Shown here piece by piece: positions 16,062-25,490 of a DNA stretch of 64,000 nt (positions are counted from its first letter, which is position 1; each line of letters opens with the position of its first letter). The notes beneath the pieces are model-generated. The model was not told the origin of the DNA and made no database searches. It saw only the letters and a list, made by a program, of their open reading frames with translations. The position numbers were made by a program, and so were the translations under genes. This DNA comes from JACDAN01 sp963721345 (lineage in GTDB: Bacteria > Actinomycetota > Thermoleophilia > Gaiellales > Gaiellaceae), in NCBI GenBank assembly GCA_963721345.1, contig CAVRIT010000001.1, positions 372,001 through 436,000 of the forward strand, written 5' to 3'.

Positions 16062-17830
16062 GCCGGCAGCGAGAGCCGGAACGTCGCCCCACAGTCCGGG
16101 GCAGACCGAACCTCGAGAGACCCTCCGTGCGCCTCGGCGATCGAGCGCGCGATGAAGAGGCCGAGCCCGGTGCCCGGCTTCGCGCGGTCGCCGACGTTGA
16201 CACGGCCGAACTTCTCGAAGATCGCCCCGTGGTGCTCGGCCGAGATCCCGGGCCCACTGTCGCTCACTTCGATCACGACGCGACCGTTCACGTTCTCCGC
16301 AGCCACTCGGACCTCGTCCCCGGGCGGTGAGTACTTCACGGCGTTGTCGAGCAGGTTGACGAGGATCTGGCGGAGGCGGTCCCGGTCACCGCGCACGCGC
16401 GGGAGCGGGTCGTGCACGACGGCCCGCACCGCCACCTCGTCCTGAATCTGCTCGGCTGCGGCCGTCGTATCGCGGACAAGCTCGGCAAGGTCGACGTCGT
16501 CGAACGTGTAGCTGAAGGTGCCGGCTTCGATTCGCGACGTGTCGAGCACGTCGCCGATCAACTCGGCGAGCCGCGAGGTCTCGTGCGCGATCAGCGCCAG
16601 GAACGACTCCCGCTGTTCGGGCGAGAGCTCGCGCCAGCGCATCTGCAGCGTCCTGGCCGAGCCGATCACCGAGGCCATCGGGCTCCGCAGCTCGTGGGAG
16701 ACGAGCGAGACGAAGTCCGCACGCAGCGCCGAGAGCCGCCGCAGCTCCTCGGCGGTCGTCCTCTCCGCCTCGTAGGCGCGGATGTTCTGCACTGCGCTCC
16801 CTGCGAGCCGGCCGAGCACGCTGAGGAGCTCGATCTCGTCCGGGGAGAACGCCGAGCGCTCGCGGCGCACGACCGAGAGCGCCCCGATCGTCTCGGGCCC
16901 CGCGAGCAGCGGAACGAGCACTCGTGAGCGCAGCCCGAGCGCAGCGAACTCCTCCTCCTCGTCGAAGTGACGCTCCGACATGTCCTCGCGGTACAGGACT
17001 CGACCACCGGCCACTTCGGTCATCGCCGAGCCTGCGATCGGAATCACGGATCCGGGAGGGAACACCGTCTCCGCCGCCTCCCCTACGGTCGCGAACACTC
17101 GGAGCATTCCGTCTTCCATGAGCAAGATCGCCGTCCTGTCGAAGCTCACCAGCCCGCGAAGCTCGCGGATGAACGCGGCGAAGGCGTGCTGAATCTCGAG
17201 CGACGAGGACAGCGCTCGCGCGCAGCGGTTCGTCGCGTCGAGCAGGTCGGCGCGACGCCCGAGCTCGTCGCGGAGCGTCTCGGCCTCCGCGGCGCGCGTG
17301 GCTGCGCCGCGGCGCTCGCGGCGAAGGGTGTCGACGAGCGAGCCGACGACCGCACCGAGGATCAGCTGGACACCGACCGGGAAGGTGATGTTGTCCAGGT
17401 CGTAGTCGACGTCGGCGAAGCGCTCCACCCGCCACCACTCGTAGAGGGACAGCACGACGGCGGAGAGGACGGGAAACGCTAGTCCTCCGCGAAGGCCGTA
17501 ACGCATCGCCGCCTCGACCAGCGGGATGAAGGCGAGCTGGCGAACCGTGCCCGGGTCGAACGCGAAGACTGCGATGAATCCGTAGGTGACCGCCGAGTCG
17601 AAGAGCAGCGCGAGGAAGCCGATCCTCTTCCAGGCCGCGCGCGGAGCCCGGTATGCCAGTACGAGCAAGATCGCGGCCCCGACAGCGAGGACGGCGGTGA
17701 GCGCCAGGGCCCAGGCTTGGTGATCCGGCGGGTAGCGGTCCTTGATGACCAGGACCTCGAGCAGCGCGAACGGGACGGCGAAAACCCGCACCCATGCCAT
17801 CCACACCTCGGCCTTCGAAGGCGCCTGCAT
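16058..17830 (-). CDS. membrane sensor histidine kinase with GAF domain
   Basis: A 590-aa kinase. The first 170 residues contain about five membrane helices (MASE-like). A short coiled coil (RRERRGAATRAAEAETLR) then leads to a GAF domain (about residues 200-350). The dimerisation/phosphoacceptor box is SHELRSPM, followed by the ATPase with LLDNAVKYSPP (N box), SDSGPGIS (G1) and GTGLGLFIA (G2). It should autophosphorylate on the H-box His and pass phosphate to a response regulator, none of which is encoded beside it, so it is an orphan kinase here. The signal is unknown. Confidence 0.92.
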   Translation of the reverse strand: MQAPSKAEVWMAWVRVFAVPFALLEVLVIKDRYPPDHQAWALALTAVLAVGAAILLVLAYRAPRAAWKRIGFLALLFDSAVTYGFIAVFAFDPGTVRQLAFIPLVEAAMRYGLRGGLAFPVLSAVVLSLYEWWRVERFADVDYDLDNITFPVGVQLILGAVVGSLVDTLRRERRGAATRAAEAETLRDELGRRADLLDATNRCARALSSSLEIQHAFAAFIRELRGLVSFDRTAILLMEDGMLRVFATVGEAAETVFPPGSVIPIAGSAMTEVAGGRVLYREDMSERHFDEEEEFAALGLRSRVLVPLLAGPETIGALSVVRRERSAFSPDEIELLSVLGRLAGSAVQNIRAYEAERTTAEELRRLSALRADFVSLVSHELRSPMASVIGSARTLQMRWRELSPEQRESFLALIAHETSRLAELIGDVLDTSRIEAGTFSYTFDDVDLAELVRDTTAAAEQIQDEVAVRAVVHDPLPRVRGDRDRLRQILVNLLDNAVKYSPPGDEVRVAAENVNGRVVIEVSDSGPGISAEHHGAIFEKFGRVNVGDRAKPGTGLGLFIARSIAEAHGGSLEVRSAPDCGATFRLSLPA

Positions 17831-17834
17831 CCCT

Positions 17835-18839
17835 CTAAGTGTGACCGTGGCCCAGGCGGTTCAAGGCCCACGCCGCGTGATCGCGGAGCATCGGATCGAC
17901 GGAGCCCGCGTAGCGCTCGGCGAGCGCGCGGTGCTCCTCCGTCCCGTTGTTGCCGAGGGCGACGAGTGCGTTCCTGCGGAGGAATCGAGCGTCGTTCCTG
18001 GGGACGAAGAGCCGCTCGTAGCGGACGCGCAGGTCCGCGTCCTCGGCCTCGAGCCAGTCGACGAGCGACACGACCGGTTCCGCGTTCTCCGGTGCGAGAT
18101 CGGCACCGTGGCGCTTCTCGATTCCACGGTTCCACGGACAGACGTCCTGGCAGATGTCGCAGCCGTAGACGCGGTCGCCCAGAGCTTCGCGGTACGGCTC
18201 GGGGATCGAGTGCTTCGACTGCGTCCAGTAGGAGAGGCAGCGGTTCGCGTCGACCGTCCCCGGCTCGTCGAGCGCACCTGTCGGGCACGCGTCGACGCAG
18301 ATCCGGCACGTGCCGCAGTCGAGCTGGAGCGGCGGCGTCGCCTCGAGCTCGGCCGTCGTGACGAGCGTTCCGAGGACGACCCACGAACCGTGACGCCGGG
18401 TGATCAGCAGCGTGTTCTTCCCGTAGAAGCCCACTCCTGAGCGAGCGGCGGCCTCCCGGTCGACGTGTTGGTTCGCGTCGACGAGGACGCGGTACTCGGC
18501 GCCGAGGCGACGGCCGAGCGCGTCGAGCTTGTCGCGGAGCTCGGCGTAGGCGTCCCACCAGGTGTAGCGAGGCATGCGACCCTCACCTCGGGCCGGCTCC
18601 GGACCCGGCGCGTAGTAGCACAGCGCCGCGGAGACGACGGTGCGGGCGCCGGGCAGCAGTTTCTCCGGATGACACGACACCTCGGGCTGGGCCATCGTGA
18701 AGCGAAGGTCGGCGAACAGTCCGCGCGCGCTGCGGTCGGCGATGTCTGCCTCGGTGCGCTCGTAGGGCTCGGCGGGCGTCGCGCCGACGACGTCGATGCC
18801 GAGCTCCTCGGCCAGCAGCTCCAGCTCCCGGGCGGTCAT
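17835..18839 (-). CDS. queG: epoxyqueuosine reductase
   Basis: A 334-aa protein that catalyses the last step of queuosine synthesis in tRNA, reducing epoxyqueuosine with a cobalamin cofactor and two 4Fe-4S clusters. The two ferredoxin-type Cys sets are visible: CGTCRICVDACPTGA and, further on, CDICQDVCPWN. The conserved GVGFYGKNTLLI segment lies before them, and a HEAT-like C-terminus (about 265-334) completes the family architecture. It ends 4 nt from the histidine kinase start; the other queuosine genes are not here. Confidence 0.93.
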   Translation of the reverse strand: MTARELELLAEELGIDVVGATPAEPYERTEADIADRSARGLFADLRFTMAQPEVSCHPEKLLPGARTVVSAALCYYAPGPEPARGEGRMPRYTWWDAYAELRDKLDALGRRLGAEYRVLVDANQHVDREAAARSGVGFYGKNTLLITRRHGSWVVLGTLVTTAELEATPPLQLDCGTCRICVDACPTGALDEPGTVDANRCLSYWTQSKHSIPEPYREALGDRVYGCDICQDVCPWNRGIEKRHGADLAPENAEPVVSLVDWLEAEDADLRVRYERLFVPRNDARFLRRNALVALGNNGTEEHRALAERYAGSVDPMLRDHAAWALNRLGHGHT

Positions 18840-18854
18840 GCGGCCCAGTCTGCC

Positions 18855-18860
18855 TACGAT
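18855..18860 (+). promoter_or_regulatory. -10 box TACGAT for the quinone oxidoreductase gene
   Basis: TACGAT lies 8 nt before the GTG at 18869, with no ribosome-binding site, suggesting a leaderless transcript. Confidence 0.45.
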
Positions 18861-18868
18861 CCGGCCTT

Positions 18869-19828
18869 GTGAAGGCTGTTCGGATTCACGAGGACGGCGG
18901 GCCCGAGGTGCTCCGCTACGAGGATGCGCCCGATCCCGAGCCCGGTCCGGGCGAGGTTCTCGTCCAGCTCCGCGCCGCGTCGCTCAACCGGCTCGATCTC
19001 TGGGTCCGGCGCGGGCTCCCCTCGGTGCCCAAGCCGCGCATCCTCGGCGCCGACGGGGCCGGGCTCGACGCCTCGGGCCGCCGCGTCGTGATCAACCCGG
19101 GGATCGAGCACGGCGACCGGATCACGGTCATCGGCGAGCACACCGACGGCACCTACGCCGAGCAGATCGCCGTTCCCGCCGAGCAGGTCTACGAGCTTCC
19201 GGACGAGATCGCGTTCGAGGAGGCGGCGGCGTTCCCGCTCGTCTTCGAGACCGTCTACCGGATGCTCGTCACCCGGGCCCGCCTCGAGCAGGGCGAGTGG
19301 GTGCTCGCCTGGGGCGTCGGGAGCGGCATCGGGTCGACAACGCTCGTGCTCGGGAAAGCGCTCGGCGCACGCGTGATCGCGACGTCTTCGAGCGACGACA
19401 AGCTCCAGCGAGCCCAGGAGCTCGGCGCGGACGTCGTCGTCAACCACGAGACGGGCGACGTGGTCGAAGCGGTCAAGCAGGCGACCGACGGACGCGGCGT
19501 CGACGTCGTCGTGGAGCACGTCGGCGAGGCGACCTGGGCGCAGTCGCTCCAGGCCGTCCGGGCGCACGGGCGAATCGCGGTCTGCGGCGCGACCAGCGGC
19601 CCGAACCCCAAAGCGGCGCTCCACCGCGTCTGGTGGAAGCAGCTGACGATCCTCGGATCGACGATGGGCACGAAAGAGGATTTCGAAGGCGCCTTCGCGC
19701 TCGTGAAGAGCGGCCGAGCGAAGCCGCTCGTGGACTCTGTCTACCCGCTGTCCGAAGCCGCCGCCGCGCACGAGCGGATGGAGTCGGGCGAGCAGTTCGG
19801 CAAGATCGTGCTGTCTATTCCGGAGTGA
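18869..19828 (+). CDS. zinc-free medium-chain dehydrogenase (quinone oxidoreductase-like)
   Basis: A 319-aa protein of the alcohol dehydrogenase/quinone oxidoreductase superfamily. The N-terminal GroES-like domain begins KAVRIHEDGGPEVLRYED. The NAD(P)H-binding site is GVGSGIGS, near residue 150. The usual structural-zinc Cys cluster is missing, which fits a quinone or enone reductase rather than a zinc alcohol dehydrogenase. It overlaps the convergent short-chain dehydrogenase by 14 nt. Confidence 0.85.
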   Translation: MKAVRIHEDGGPEVLRYEDAPDPEPGPGEVLVQLRAASLNRLDLWVRRGLPSVPKPRILGADGAGLDASGRRVVINPGIEHGDRITVIGEHTDGTYAEQIAVPAEQVYELPDEIAFEEAAAFPLVFETVYRMLVTRARLEQGEWVLAWGVGSGIGSTTLVLGKALGARVIATSSSDDKLQRAQELGADVVVNHETGDVVEAVKQATDGRGVDVVVEHVGEATWAQSLQAVRAHGRIAVCGATSGPNPKAALHRVWWKQLTILGSTMGTKEDFEGAFALVKSGRAKPLVDSVYPLSEAAAAHERMESGEQFGKIVLSIPE

Positions 19829-20585
19829 CGTAGGCGGCGGTGAGGCCGCCGTCGACGAGAAACGTCGAGCCGTTCACGTACGACGACTCGTCGCTCGCCA
19901 GGAAGAGAGCGGCGTTCACGATCTCCCGGGGCTTCGCGAGCCTGCCCATCGGTAAGTGCGTGCGCCGTCGCTCGTACGCGGCGGGGTCGTCGCCGAAGAT
20001 CCTGAGGAGGAGTGGCGTCTCGACCGGGCCCGGACAGAGGGCATTGACGCGGATCCCCTGCCGGGCGAACTGCACCGCGAGCTCGCGCGAGAGCGACAGC
20101 ACCGCGCCCTTCGACGCCGTGTAGGAGATCTGCGAAGTTGCCGCGCCGAGCAGCGCGACGAACGACGCCACGTTGATCACCGAGCCGCCACCCCGTTCTA
20201 GCAAGTGCGGGATGCCGTACTTGCAGCACAGGTAGACGCCCTTCGTGTTCACGTCCTGGACCCGCTGCCACGCCTCGGGCTCGGTCTCGAGGATCGACGC
20301 GTCGTCAGCCGGCGAGATGCCCGCGTTGTTGTAGAGGACGTCGATACCGCCGTAGCGCTCCGCCGTCGCGGCGTACATCGCCTCGACGCTCGACGGGTCG
20401 GCGACGTCTACCGTTGTGGCGAAGGCTTCCCGCGCCTCCGACGCCGTCTGCTCGGCGGCCGCACCGTCGACATCGGCGACGCAGACGGACGCGCCCTCCT
20501 CCGAGAACAGCAGCGCTGCCTCCCGGCCCATGCCGCCGCCGGCGCCCGTGATCACGACGACCTTGCCGTCGAGACGTCCGGCCAC
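19815..20585 (-). CDS. short-chain dehydrogenase/reductase
   Basis: A 256-aa classical SDR. It shows the cofactor motif TGAGGGMG at residues 14-21, the NNAG motif (YNNAGIS), the catalytic Ser in INVASF, and the YTASK active site Tyr/Lys. The PGPVETP loop and C-terminal YVNGSTFLVDGG are typical. It oxidises or reduces an alcohol/ketone with NAD(P). It lies 26 nt from the aldehyde dehydrogenase stop, on the same strand, so it may be the end of the amine catabolic cluster. Substrate unknown. Confidence 0.88.
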   Translation of the reverse strand: MAGRLDGKVVVITGAGGGMGREAALLFSEEGASVCVADVDGAAAEQTASEAREAFATTVDVADPSSVEAMYAATAERYGGIDVLYNNAGISPADDASILETEPEAWQRVQDVNTKGVYLCCKYGIPHLLERGGGSVINVASFVALLGAATSQISYTASKGAVLSLSRELAVQFARQGIRVNALCPGPVETPLLLRIFGDDPAAYERRRTHLPMGRLAKPREIVNAALFLASDESSYVNGSTFLVDGGLTAAYVTPE

Positions 20586-20611
20586 TAGTGCTCCTTCCGG
20601 TGGTGCCGCAC

Positions 20612-21961
20612 CTAGTCCTCCGTGGCGACGTACACGTTCTTCACCTCGGAGTAGCCCTCGAGCGCATGCATCCCGAGCTCCCGCCCGAACCCGGACTGCT
20701 TGAACCCGCCGAACGGCGTCGAGACCCGCACGGACGTATTCGAGTTGACGGAGAGGACGCCCGCCTCCACCCCTCGGGCGACCCGCATCGCCCGACCGAT
20801 GTCGCGGGTCCAGATCGACCCCGACAGCCCGTAGGGCGTGTCGTTGGCGATCCGGACGGCCTCGGCCTCGTCCTCGAAGGGGATCACGGCGGCGACCGGG
20901 CCGAACACCTCCTCACGGGCGACGCGATCGTCGTTCGACGCCTCCACGAGCGTGCAGGGGAACCAGAAGCCGCGATCACCGGGTGTGTTTCCACGAAAGG
21001 CAACGTTACCGTTCGCGTAGGACGACACCTTCTCCCGGTGCTCTGCGGAGATCAGCGGCCCCATTTCCGTCGCCTCGTCCTCGGGATCGCCGAGCCGGAT
21101 CGCGCCTGTGCGCTCCACGAGCAGCTCGAGGAACCGGTCGTACGCCGAGCTCTGGACGAGGATCCGCGAGCGCGCGCAGCAGTCCTGGCCCGCGTTGCCG
21201 AAGACGGCGTATGGAGCGGCCGCCGCCGCAGCCTCGAGGTCGGCGTCGTCGAAGACCACGTTCGCCGACTTGCCGCCCAGCTCGAGCGTCACACGCTTGA
21301 TCGTCGCCGCGGCGCCTTCCATCACGCCGCGGCCGACCTCGGTGGATCCGGTGAATCCGATCTTTGCGACATCCGGATGCTCCACGAGGCGCTGCCCGAC
21401 GACCGAGCCCGACCCGGTCACCACGTTGACGACCCCTTCCGGAATACCGGCCTCGAGGGCGAGCTCCGCAAGGCGCAACGCTGTCAGCGGCGTGACCTCC
21501 GCCGGCTTCAGCACGACCGTGTTGCCGCACGCGAGCGCCGGCCCGAGCTTCCAGCTCGCGATCGCGATCGGGAAGTTCCACGGGACGATCAGTCCGACGA
21601 CGCCGAGCGGCTCGCGAAACGTCAGGTCGACGCCGCCTGCGACCGGGATCGTCTCGCCGTGGTGCTTGTCGACTGCACCCGCGTAGAAGTAGAAGACCTC
21701 CGCGACCATCTCGACCTCGCCTCGCGAGTCGCTGATCGGCTTGCCGACGTTCCGCGTCTCAAGCATCGCGAGCTCCTCGCCGTGCTCCTCGACGAGCGCA
21801 CCCAGTCGCCGCAACAGCCTCGCGCGCGACTGCGGCGGAACCGCTCGCCAGGCCGGGAAGGCGGCTTTCGCGGCGGCGACCGCGCGATCGGCGTCGTCGG
21901 CGCCCGCCCCGGCGACTTCGGCGATCGTCTCCTCGGTCGCCGGGTTGACGATCGCCGTCAC
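20612..21961 (-). CDS. aldehyde dehydrogenase of the gamma-glutamyl-amine cluster (PuuC-like)
   Basis: A 449-aa aldehyde dehydrogenase. It has the PWNFP loop with catalytic Asn, FTGSTEVG, the general base Glu in LELGGKS and the nucleophile Cys in GQDCCARSRI. The GTG at 21961 follows GGGAGGAG and overlaps the upstream peptidase gene's stop by 4 nt, which fixes the start. In the Puu pathway this step oxidises gamma-glutamyl-aminobutyraldehyde; the adjacent gamma-glutamyl hydrolase and glutamine-synthetase-like genes make that role likely here, though the amine could differ. Confidence 0.88.
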   Translation of the reverse strand: MTAIVNPATEETIAEVAGAGADDADRAVAAAKAAFPAWRAVPPQSRARLLRRLGALVEEHGEELAMLETRNVGKPISDSRGEVEMVAEVFYFYAGAVDKHHGETIPVAGGVDLTFREPLGVVGLIVPWNFPIAIASWKLGPALACGNTVVLKPAEVTPLTALRLAELALEAGIPEGVVNVVTGSGSVVGQRLVEHPDVAKIGFTGSTEVGRGVMEGAAATIKRVTLELGGKSANVVFDDADLEAAAAAAPYAVFGNAGQDCCARSRILVQSSAYDRFLELLVERTGAIRLGDPEDEATEMGPLISAEHREKVSSYANGNVAFRGNTPGDRGFWFPCTLVEASNDDRVAREEVFGPVAAVIPFEDEAEAVRIANDTPYGLSGSIWTRDIGRAMRVARGVEAGVLSVNSNTSVRVSTPFGGFKQSGFGRELGMHALEGYSEVKNVYVATED

Positions 21962-22671
21962 GATCGCTCCTCCCGGTACCGGCGAGCCTCGTCCACGAGC
22001 GCCTTGAAGAGCTCGAAGTCCTCGCCCTCCTCCGGGTGCCAGAGGACACCGAGCGCGAACCGCTTCTCCGGATCCTCGAGACCCTCGACCACGCCGTCCT
22101 CGGCCCATGCGACCTCGCGCAGGCCCAAGCCGATCCGCCCGTAGGCCTGGTGATGGTGCGACTTCACCGGCGCATGCTCCCCGAGCAGCGCTCCGAGCCG
22201 GCTGTCCGGCGCAAGCCGCACCTGGTGGTCGGAGAACGAGCCGGGATCGTGCCTGTGCCGGTCGTGGCCCACTTCTTCGGGCAGGTGCTGGACGAGGTCG
22301 CCGCCACGCGCCACGTTCAGCACTTGAGACCCGCGACAGATCGCCAGCACCGGCATGTCGCGCTCGAGCGCGGCCTCGAGCAGTCGCAGCTCGGCGGCGT
22401 CGCGAGCCGCCCGCGGCTCGTCGGTCTCCGGGTGAGGCTCGGCGTCGTAGAGCGAGGGATCGAGATCGCTCCCGCCGGAGAAGATGATGCCGTGGAGCGC
22501 GTCGAGCGTCTCTTCGACACCCTCCTCGGCGGGAGGCACCACGAGCGACCGGCCACCCGCGTGCTCCACCGCCCGCACGTAGACGAGCGGCACCAGCGCC
22601 GCGCGCTCGTTCCAGACGCCCCACTGGACGTCCTCGGCGTACGAGGTGATTCCGATCAAGGGTCTAGCCAC
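21958..22671 (-). CDS. class I glutamine amidotransferase-like gamma-glutamyl hydrolase (PuuD-like, peptidase C26)
   Basis: A 237-aa enzyme with the nucleophile Cys in AICRGSQVLNVARGG and the catalytic His/Glu pair in LWHPEEGED. FSGGSDLDPSLY is the oxyanion-loop side. PuuD cleaves gamma-glutamyl-aminobutyrate to release glutamate and GABA. The GTG at 22671 overlaps the end of the glutamine-synthetase-like gene by 8 nt, and its stop overlaps the aldehyde dehydrogenase start. These overlaps point to co-translation of a gamma-glutamylated amine pathway. Confidence 0.87.
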   Translation of the reverse strand: MARPLIGITSYAEDVQWGVWNERAALVPLVYVRAVEHAGGRSLVVPPAEEGVEETLDALHGIIFSGGSDLDPSLYDAEPHPETDEPRAARDAAELRLLEAALERDMPVLAICRGSQVLNVARGGDLVQHLPEEVGHDRHRHDPGSFSDHQVRLAPDSRLGALLGEHAPVKSHHHQAYGRIGLGLREVAWAEDGVVEGLEDPEKRFALGVLWHPEEGEDFELFKALVDEARRYREERS

Positions 22672-23995
22672 GTTCGAACAGGCGCTCGCGCTCGTAGCAG
22701 GTGACGACCTCGTCGAAGAGCCGCTGCTCCGTGCGGGCGTAGTTGAGGTAGTGGTCGACGACCTCGTCGCCGAGCGCGGTCCGCGCGATGCCTCCCTCTT
22801 CGAGCGCAGCGATCGCTTCGCGCAGAGAGTGCGGGAAGCGCTCCGCGTCGGACTCGTACGCGTTCCCCTCGAGCGGAGGCGGCAGCTCGAGCTCGTTCTC
22901 GATGCCGTGGAGGCCGGCGGCGAGCAGCGCCGCGAAGGCGAGGTACGGGTTGACGTCGCCGCCCGGAATCCGCGTCTCCGTCCGCAGCGCGCCACCGTGC
23001 CCGACGATCCGGAAGCCGCAGGTCCGGTTGTCGTGCCCCCAGGCCAGCGTCGTCGGCGCCCAGCTCCCCGCCGCGAAGCGCTTGTACGAGTTGATCGTCG
23101 GCGCAAGGAAGATCGCCAGCTCCTTCAGCGCCGCGATCTGGCCCGCGAGGTACTGCCGGAAGACGTCGGACTCGCCGGCGAACGCGTTCTCGTCGTCGCG
23201 CCAGAGGCTCGAGTGGATGTGGCACGAGTTGCCGATCCAGGTGTGGTCCGGCTTCGCCATGAAGGTGATCGAGCAGCCGTTCAGGTGCGCGATCTCCTTG
23301 GCCCCGTTCTTGTAGACGACGTGGTTGTCGGCCATCGTCACGGCGTCCGCGTAGCGGAAGTTGATCTCCTGCTGGCCGGGCCAGGCCTCGCCCTTGGACG
23401 TCTCGACGCGAATGCCCGCGCCCTGCATCCCGTTCCGGATCTGCCGGATCAGCGGCTCGTCGTAGGTCGTGGCGAGGATGTGGTAGTCGAGGATGTACGG
23501 CACCGAGGGCGTCAGGTCGCGGTAGTGCTTCGCGTGCGCCTCCTCGTAGCTCTCCTTGAGCAGGAAGAACTCGAGCTCGGAGCCGAACATCGGCGTGTAG
23601 CCGAGGGCGGTCGCCCGCTCGACCTGCGCCTTCAGGACCTGGCGCGGCGACGGCTTCACGTCCGAGCCGTCGTGTGAGAGGACATCGCACAGCACCAGCG
23701 CCGTCCCCTCGAGCCAGGGGATGCGCCGCAGGGTTGCGAAGTCGGGCTGGAGCCGGAAGTCGCCGTACCCCTGGTCCCAGCTCGCCAGCGCGTAGCCGGG
23801 GACCGGATCCATCTCCATCTCGAGCGCGAGCAGGTAGTTGCAGCCCTCGATCCCGTGCTCGACGCTGTCCTCGAGGAAGAACTCCGCGTGGAGGCGCTTG
23901 CCCATCAGGCGTCCCTGCATGTCGGTGAACGCCACGACGACGGTGTCGATCGCGCCGCTCTCGACGTCGGCCCGAAGTTCGTCCAGAGAGATCAC
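22664..23995 (-). CDS. glutamine synthetase-family gamma-glutamylamine ligase (PuuA-like)
   Basis: A 443-aa member of the glutamine synthetase fold. It has the ELEFFLL metal-site motif, NGCSITFMAKPD, the HIHSSL ATP/metal motif and the RTETRIPGGDVNPYLAFAALLAAG segment. Sequence context (next to gamma-glutamyl hydrolase, aldehyde dehydrogenase, flavin oxidoreductase and permease) argues for ATP-dependent glutamylation of an amine such as putrescine, not ammonia assimilation. It lacks the adenylylation Tyr region recognisable in housekeeping GlnA. It starts at ATG 23995. Confidence 0.88.
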   Translation of the reverse strand: MISLDELRADVESGAIDTVVVAFTDMQGRLMGKRLHAEFFLEDSVEHGIEGCNYLLALEMEMDPVPGYALASWDQGYGDFRLQPDFATLRRIPWLEGTALVLCDVLSHDGSDVKPSPRQVLKAQVERATALGYTPMFGSELEFFLLKESYEEAHAKHYRDLTPSVPYILDYHILATTYDEPLIRQIRNGMQGAGIRVETSKGEAWPGQQEINFRYADAVTMADNHVVYKNGAKEIAHLNGCSITFMAKPDHTWIGNSCHIHSSLWRDDENAFAGESDVFRQYLAGQIAALKELAIFLAPTINSYKRFAAGSWAPTTLAWGHDNRTCGFRIVGHGGALRTETRIPGGDVNPYLAFAALLAAGLHGIENELELPPPLEGNAYESDAERFPHSLREAIAALEEGGIARTALGDEVVDHYLNYARTEQRLFDEVVTCYERERLFERG

Positions 23996-24017
23996 GAGCG
24001 CGAGAGTAGTCCGGCGA

Positions 24018-24626
24018 TCAGGTCTCGATCAAACCGCTTCGTGACGAGGTCGGCCTCCGCGAGGCGAGCCGGGCATCGAAGCTCGTGGTCACCGCGACGC
24101 AGTAGAGACCGGCGGCTTTGGCGGCCGCGACGCCCGCCGCAGAGTCCTCGACCGCCGCGGCGTCGTGCCGGACTCCACGCCGAGGAGCTCGAGTCGCGCG
24201 TAGGTAGCCCTCAGGGTCCGGCTTTCCGCGGCGGACGTCCTCGACCGAGACGATGGCTTCGAAGCATTCGCGGATGCCCGCGGCCTCCAGGACGGGCTCG
24301 ATCTCCTCCCGCGACGAGCCGGAGACGACCGCGAGCCGAACTCGCTCCGCCCCGTCACGCACCGCCGCGCGAGCCTCCTCGCTGATCGCTCGAGCCGTCG
24401 CCGCAGCTCGCGATACCGCGCGGTCTTCCGCTCGAGCAGCTCCGGGTCGTCCCGCCCGAGCCACATCTCGGATGATCTCGGCGTCCGAGAGCCCAGCGAG
24501 CTGCTCGAAGTACTCCTCCTCCGACAGAGGCTTTCCCGCCTCGGCGAAGAGCTCCTGGAAGATCCGGCAGAGGATCGGCTCGTCATCGGAGATCGTCCCG
24601 TTGAAGTCGAGCAGAAGCGCGCGCAC
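24018..24626 (-). CDS. HAD-superfamily hydrolase (phosphatase/phosphoglucomutase-like), with local frame disturbances
   Basis: About 202 aa. The frame begins at GTG 24626 with VRALLLDFNGTISDD (the DxxGT HAD motif I, with Asn before Gly), followed by LSEEEYFEQLAGLSD cap residues. Later come VVSGSS (motif II Ser), RGKPDPEGY (motif III Lys) and AVEDSAAGVAAAKAAG (motif IV). Between these motifs, two stretches (around 24400-24470 and 24150-24190) read better in another frame: MWLGRDDPELLERKTARYREL and RLELLGVES. So pairs of compensating indels are likely. It is on the same strand as the Puu-like genes; substrate unknown. Confidence 0.75.
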   Translation of the reverse strand: MRALLLDFNGTISDDEPILCRIFQELFAEAGKPLSEEEYFEQLAGLSDAEIIRDVARAGRPGAARAEDRAVSRAAATARAISEEARAAVRDGAERVRLAVVSGSSREEIEPVLEAAGIRECFEAIVSVEDVRRGKPDPEGYLRATRAPRRGVRHDAAAVEDSAAGVAAAKAAGLYCVAVTTSFDARLASRRPTSSRSGLIET

Positions 24627-24637
24627 TACAGTCAGCT

Positions 24638-24643
24638 TAGGAT
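24638..24643 (+). promoter_or_regulatory. -10 box TAGGAT for the kinase/flavoprotein/permease unit
   Basis: TAGGAT is 7 nt before the GTG at 24651 and there is no ribosome-binding site. It faces the HAD gene, so 24626-24651 is a very short divergent promoter region. Confidence 0.5.
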
Positions 24644-24650
24644 CGCGCGG

Positions 24651-25490
24651 GTGGACGCCGAGTCGATTGCCGCGCGTGTCTGGCCGGCCCGAGCCGTCAA
24701 GATCGAGCCGCTCGGCGGCGGGATCACGAACCACAACTTCCGGATCGACTGCGACGGCGAGTCCTACGTCCTGCGGATCGGCGGTCAGGACACCGAGCTG
24801 CTCGGGATCGACCGGCACGCGGAGCACGCCGCAGCCCGTCTGGCGGCATCACTCGGAATCGGGCCCGAGGTTATCGCCTTCATCGAGCCCGAGGGCTACC
24901 TCGTCACCCGGTTCGTCGAGGGCAAGCCGGCGCCGCCGGAGGAGCTCCGCCGGCCCGGCGCCCTGCGAGAGACCGCCGGCCTCCTCCAGCGAGTCCACGG
25001 GGGGTCGCCGCTCCCCACCCGCTTCGACTCTTTCCGCGTCGTGGAGGCGTACAGGGCGACGGCAGTAGCCCATGGAGTGTCCGTGCCGGCGGCGTACGAC
25101 GCCGCGAAAGCCCGCGCCGACCAGATCGAGCGCGAGCTCGGCCCGCGCCCCGAGCACCCCTGCCACAACGATCTCCTGAACGCGAACTTCATCCGCAGCC
25201 CGGACGGCATCCGCATCGTCGACTGGGAGTACGCGGGAATGGGTGACCGCTTCTTCGACCTGGCGAACTTCTCCGTCAACCATGAGCTGTCCCCGCAGGA
25301 GACCGACCTGCTGCTCGAGGCGTACTTCGGCGAGCTGCGCGACGCCGACCGCGAGCACCTCCGGCTGATGCGCTTCATGTCGGACTTCCGCGAGGCGATG
25401 TGGGGCGTCGTCCAGCAGGGAATCTCGAACCTCGACTTCGACTTCGCGGACTACGCGCACAAGCACTTCGCCCGGCTCGAGCTCGCGTGA
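24651..25490 (+). CDS. choline/ethanolamine kinase-like phosphotransferase (APH fold)
   Basis: A 279-aa small-molecule kinase. The aminoglycoside/choline kinase catalytic loop reads CHNDLLNANF (Asp base and metal Asn), followed by IVDWEYAGMGD (the metal-binding Asp). NHNFRI and GESYVLRIGGQ near the N-terminus fit the ATP-binding lobe. Choline or ethanolamine kinase is the closest type, in keeping with the neighbouring dimethylglycine-dehydrogenase-like protein. Its stop overlaps the next gene's GTG by 4 nt, so the two are translationally coupled. Confidence 0.8.
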   Translation: MDAESIAARVWPARAVKIEPLGGGITNHNFRIDCDGESYVLRIGGQDTELLGIDRHAEHAAARLAASLGIGPEVIAFIEPEGYLVTRFVEGKPAPPEELRRPGALRETAGLLQRVHGGSPLPTRFDSFRVVEAYRATAVAHGVSVPAAYDAAKARADQIERELGPRPEHPCHNDLLNANFIRSPDGIRIVDWEYAGMGDRFFDLANFSVNHELSPQETDLLLEAYFGELRDADREHLRLMRFMSDFREAMWGVVQQGISNLDFDFADYAHKHFARLELA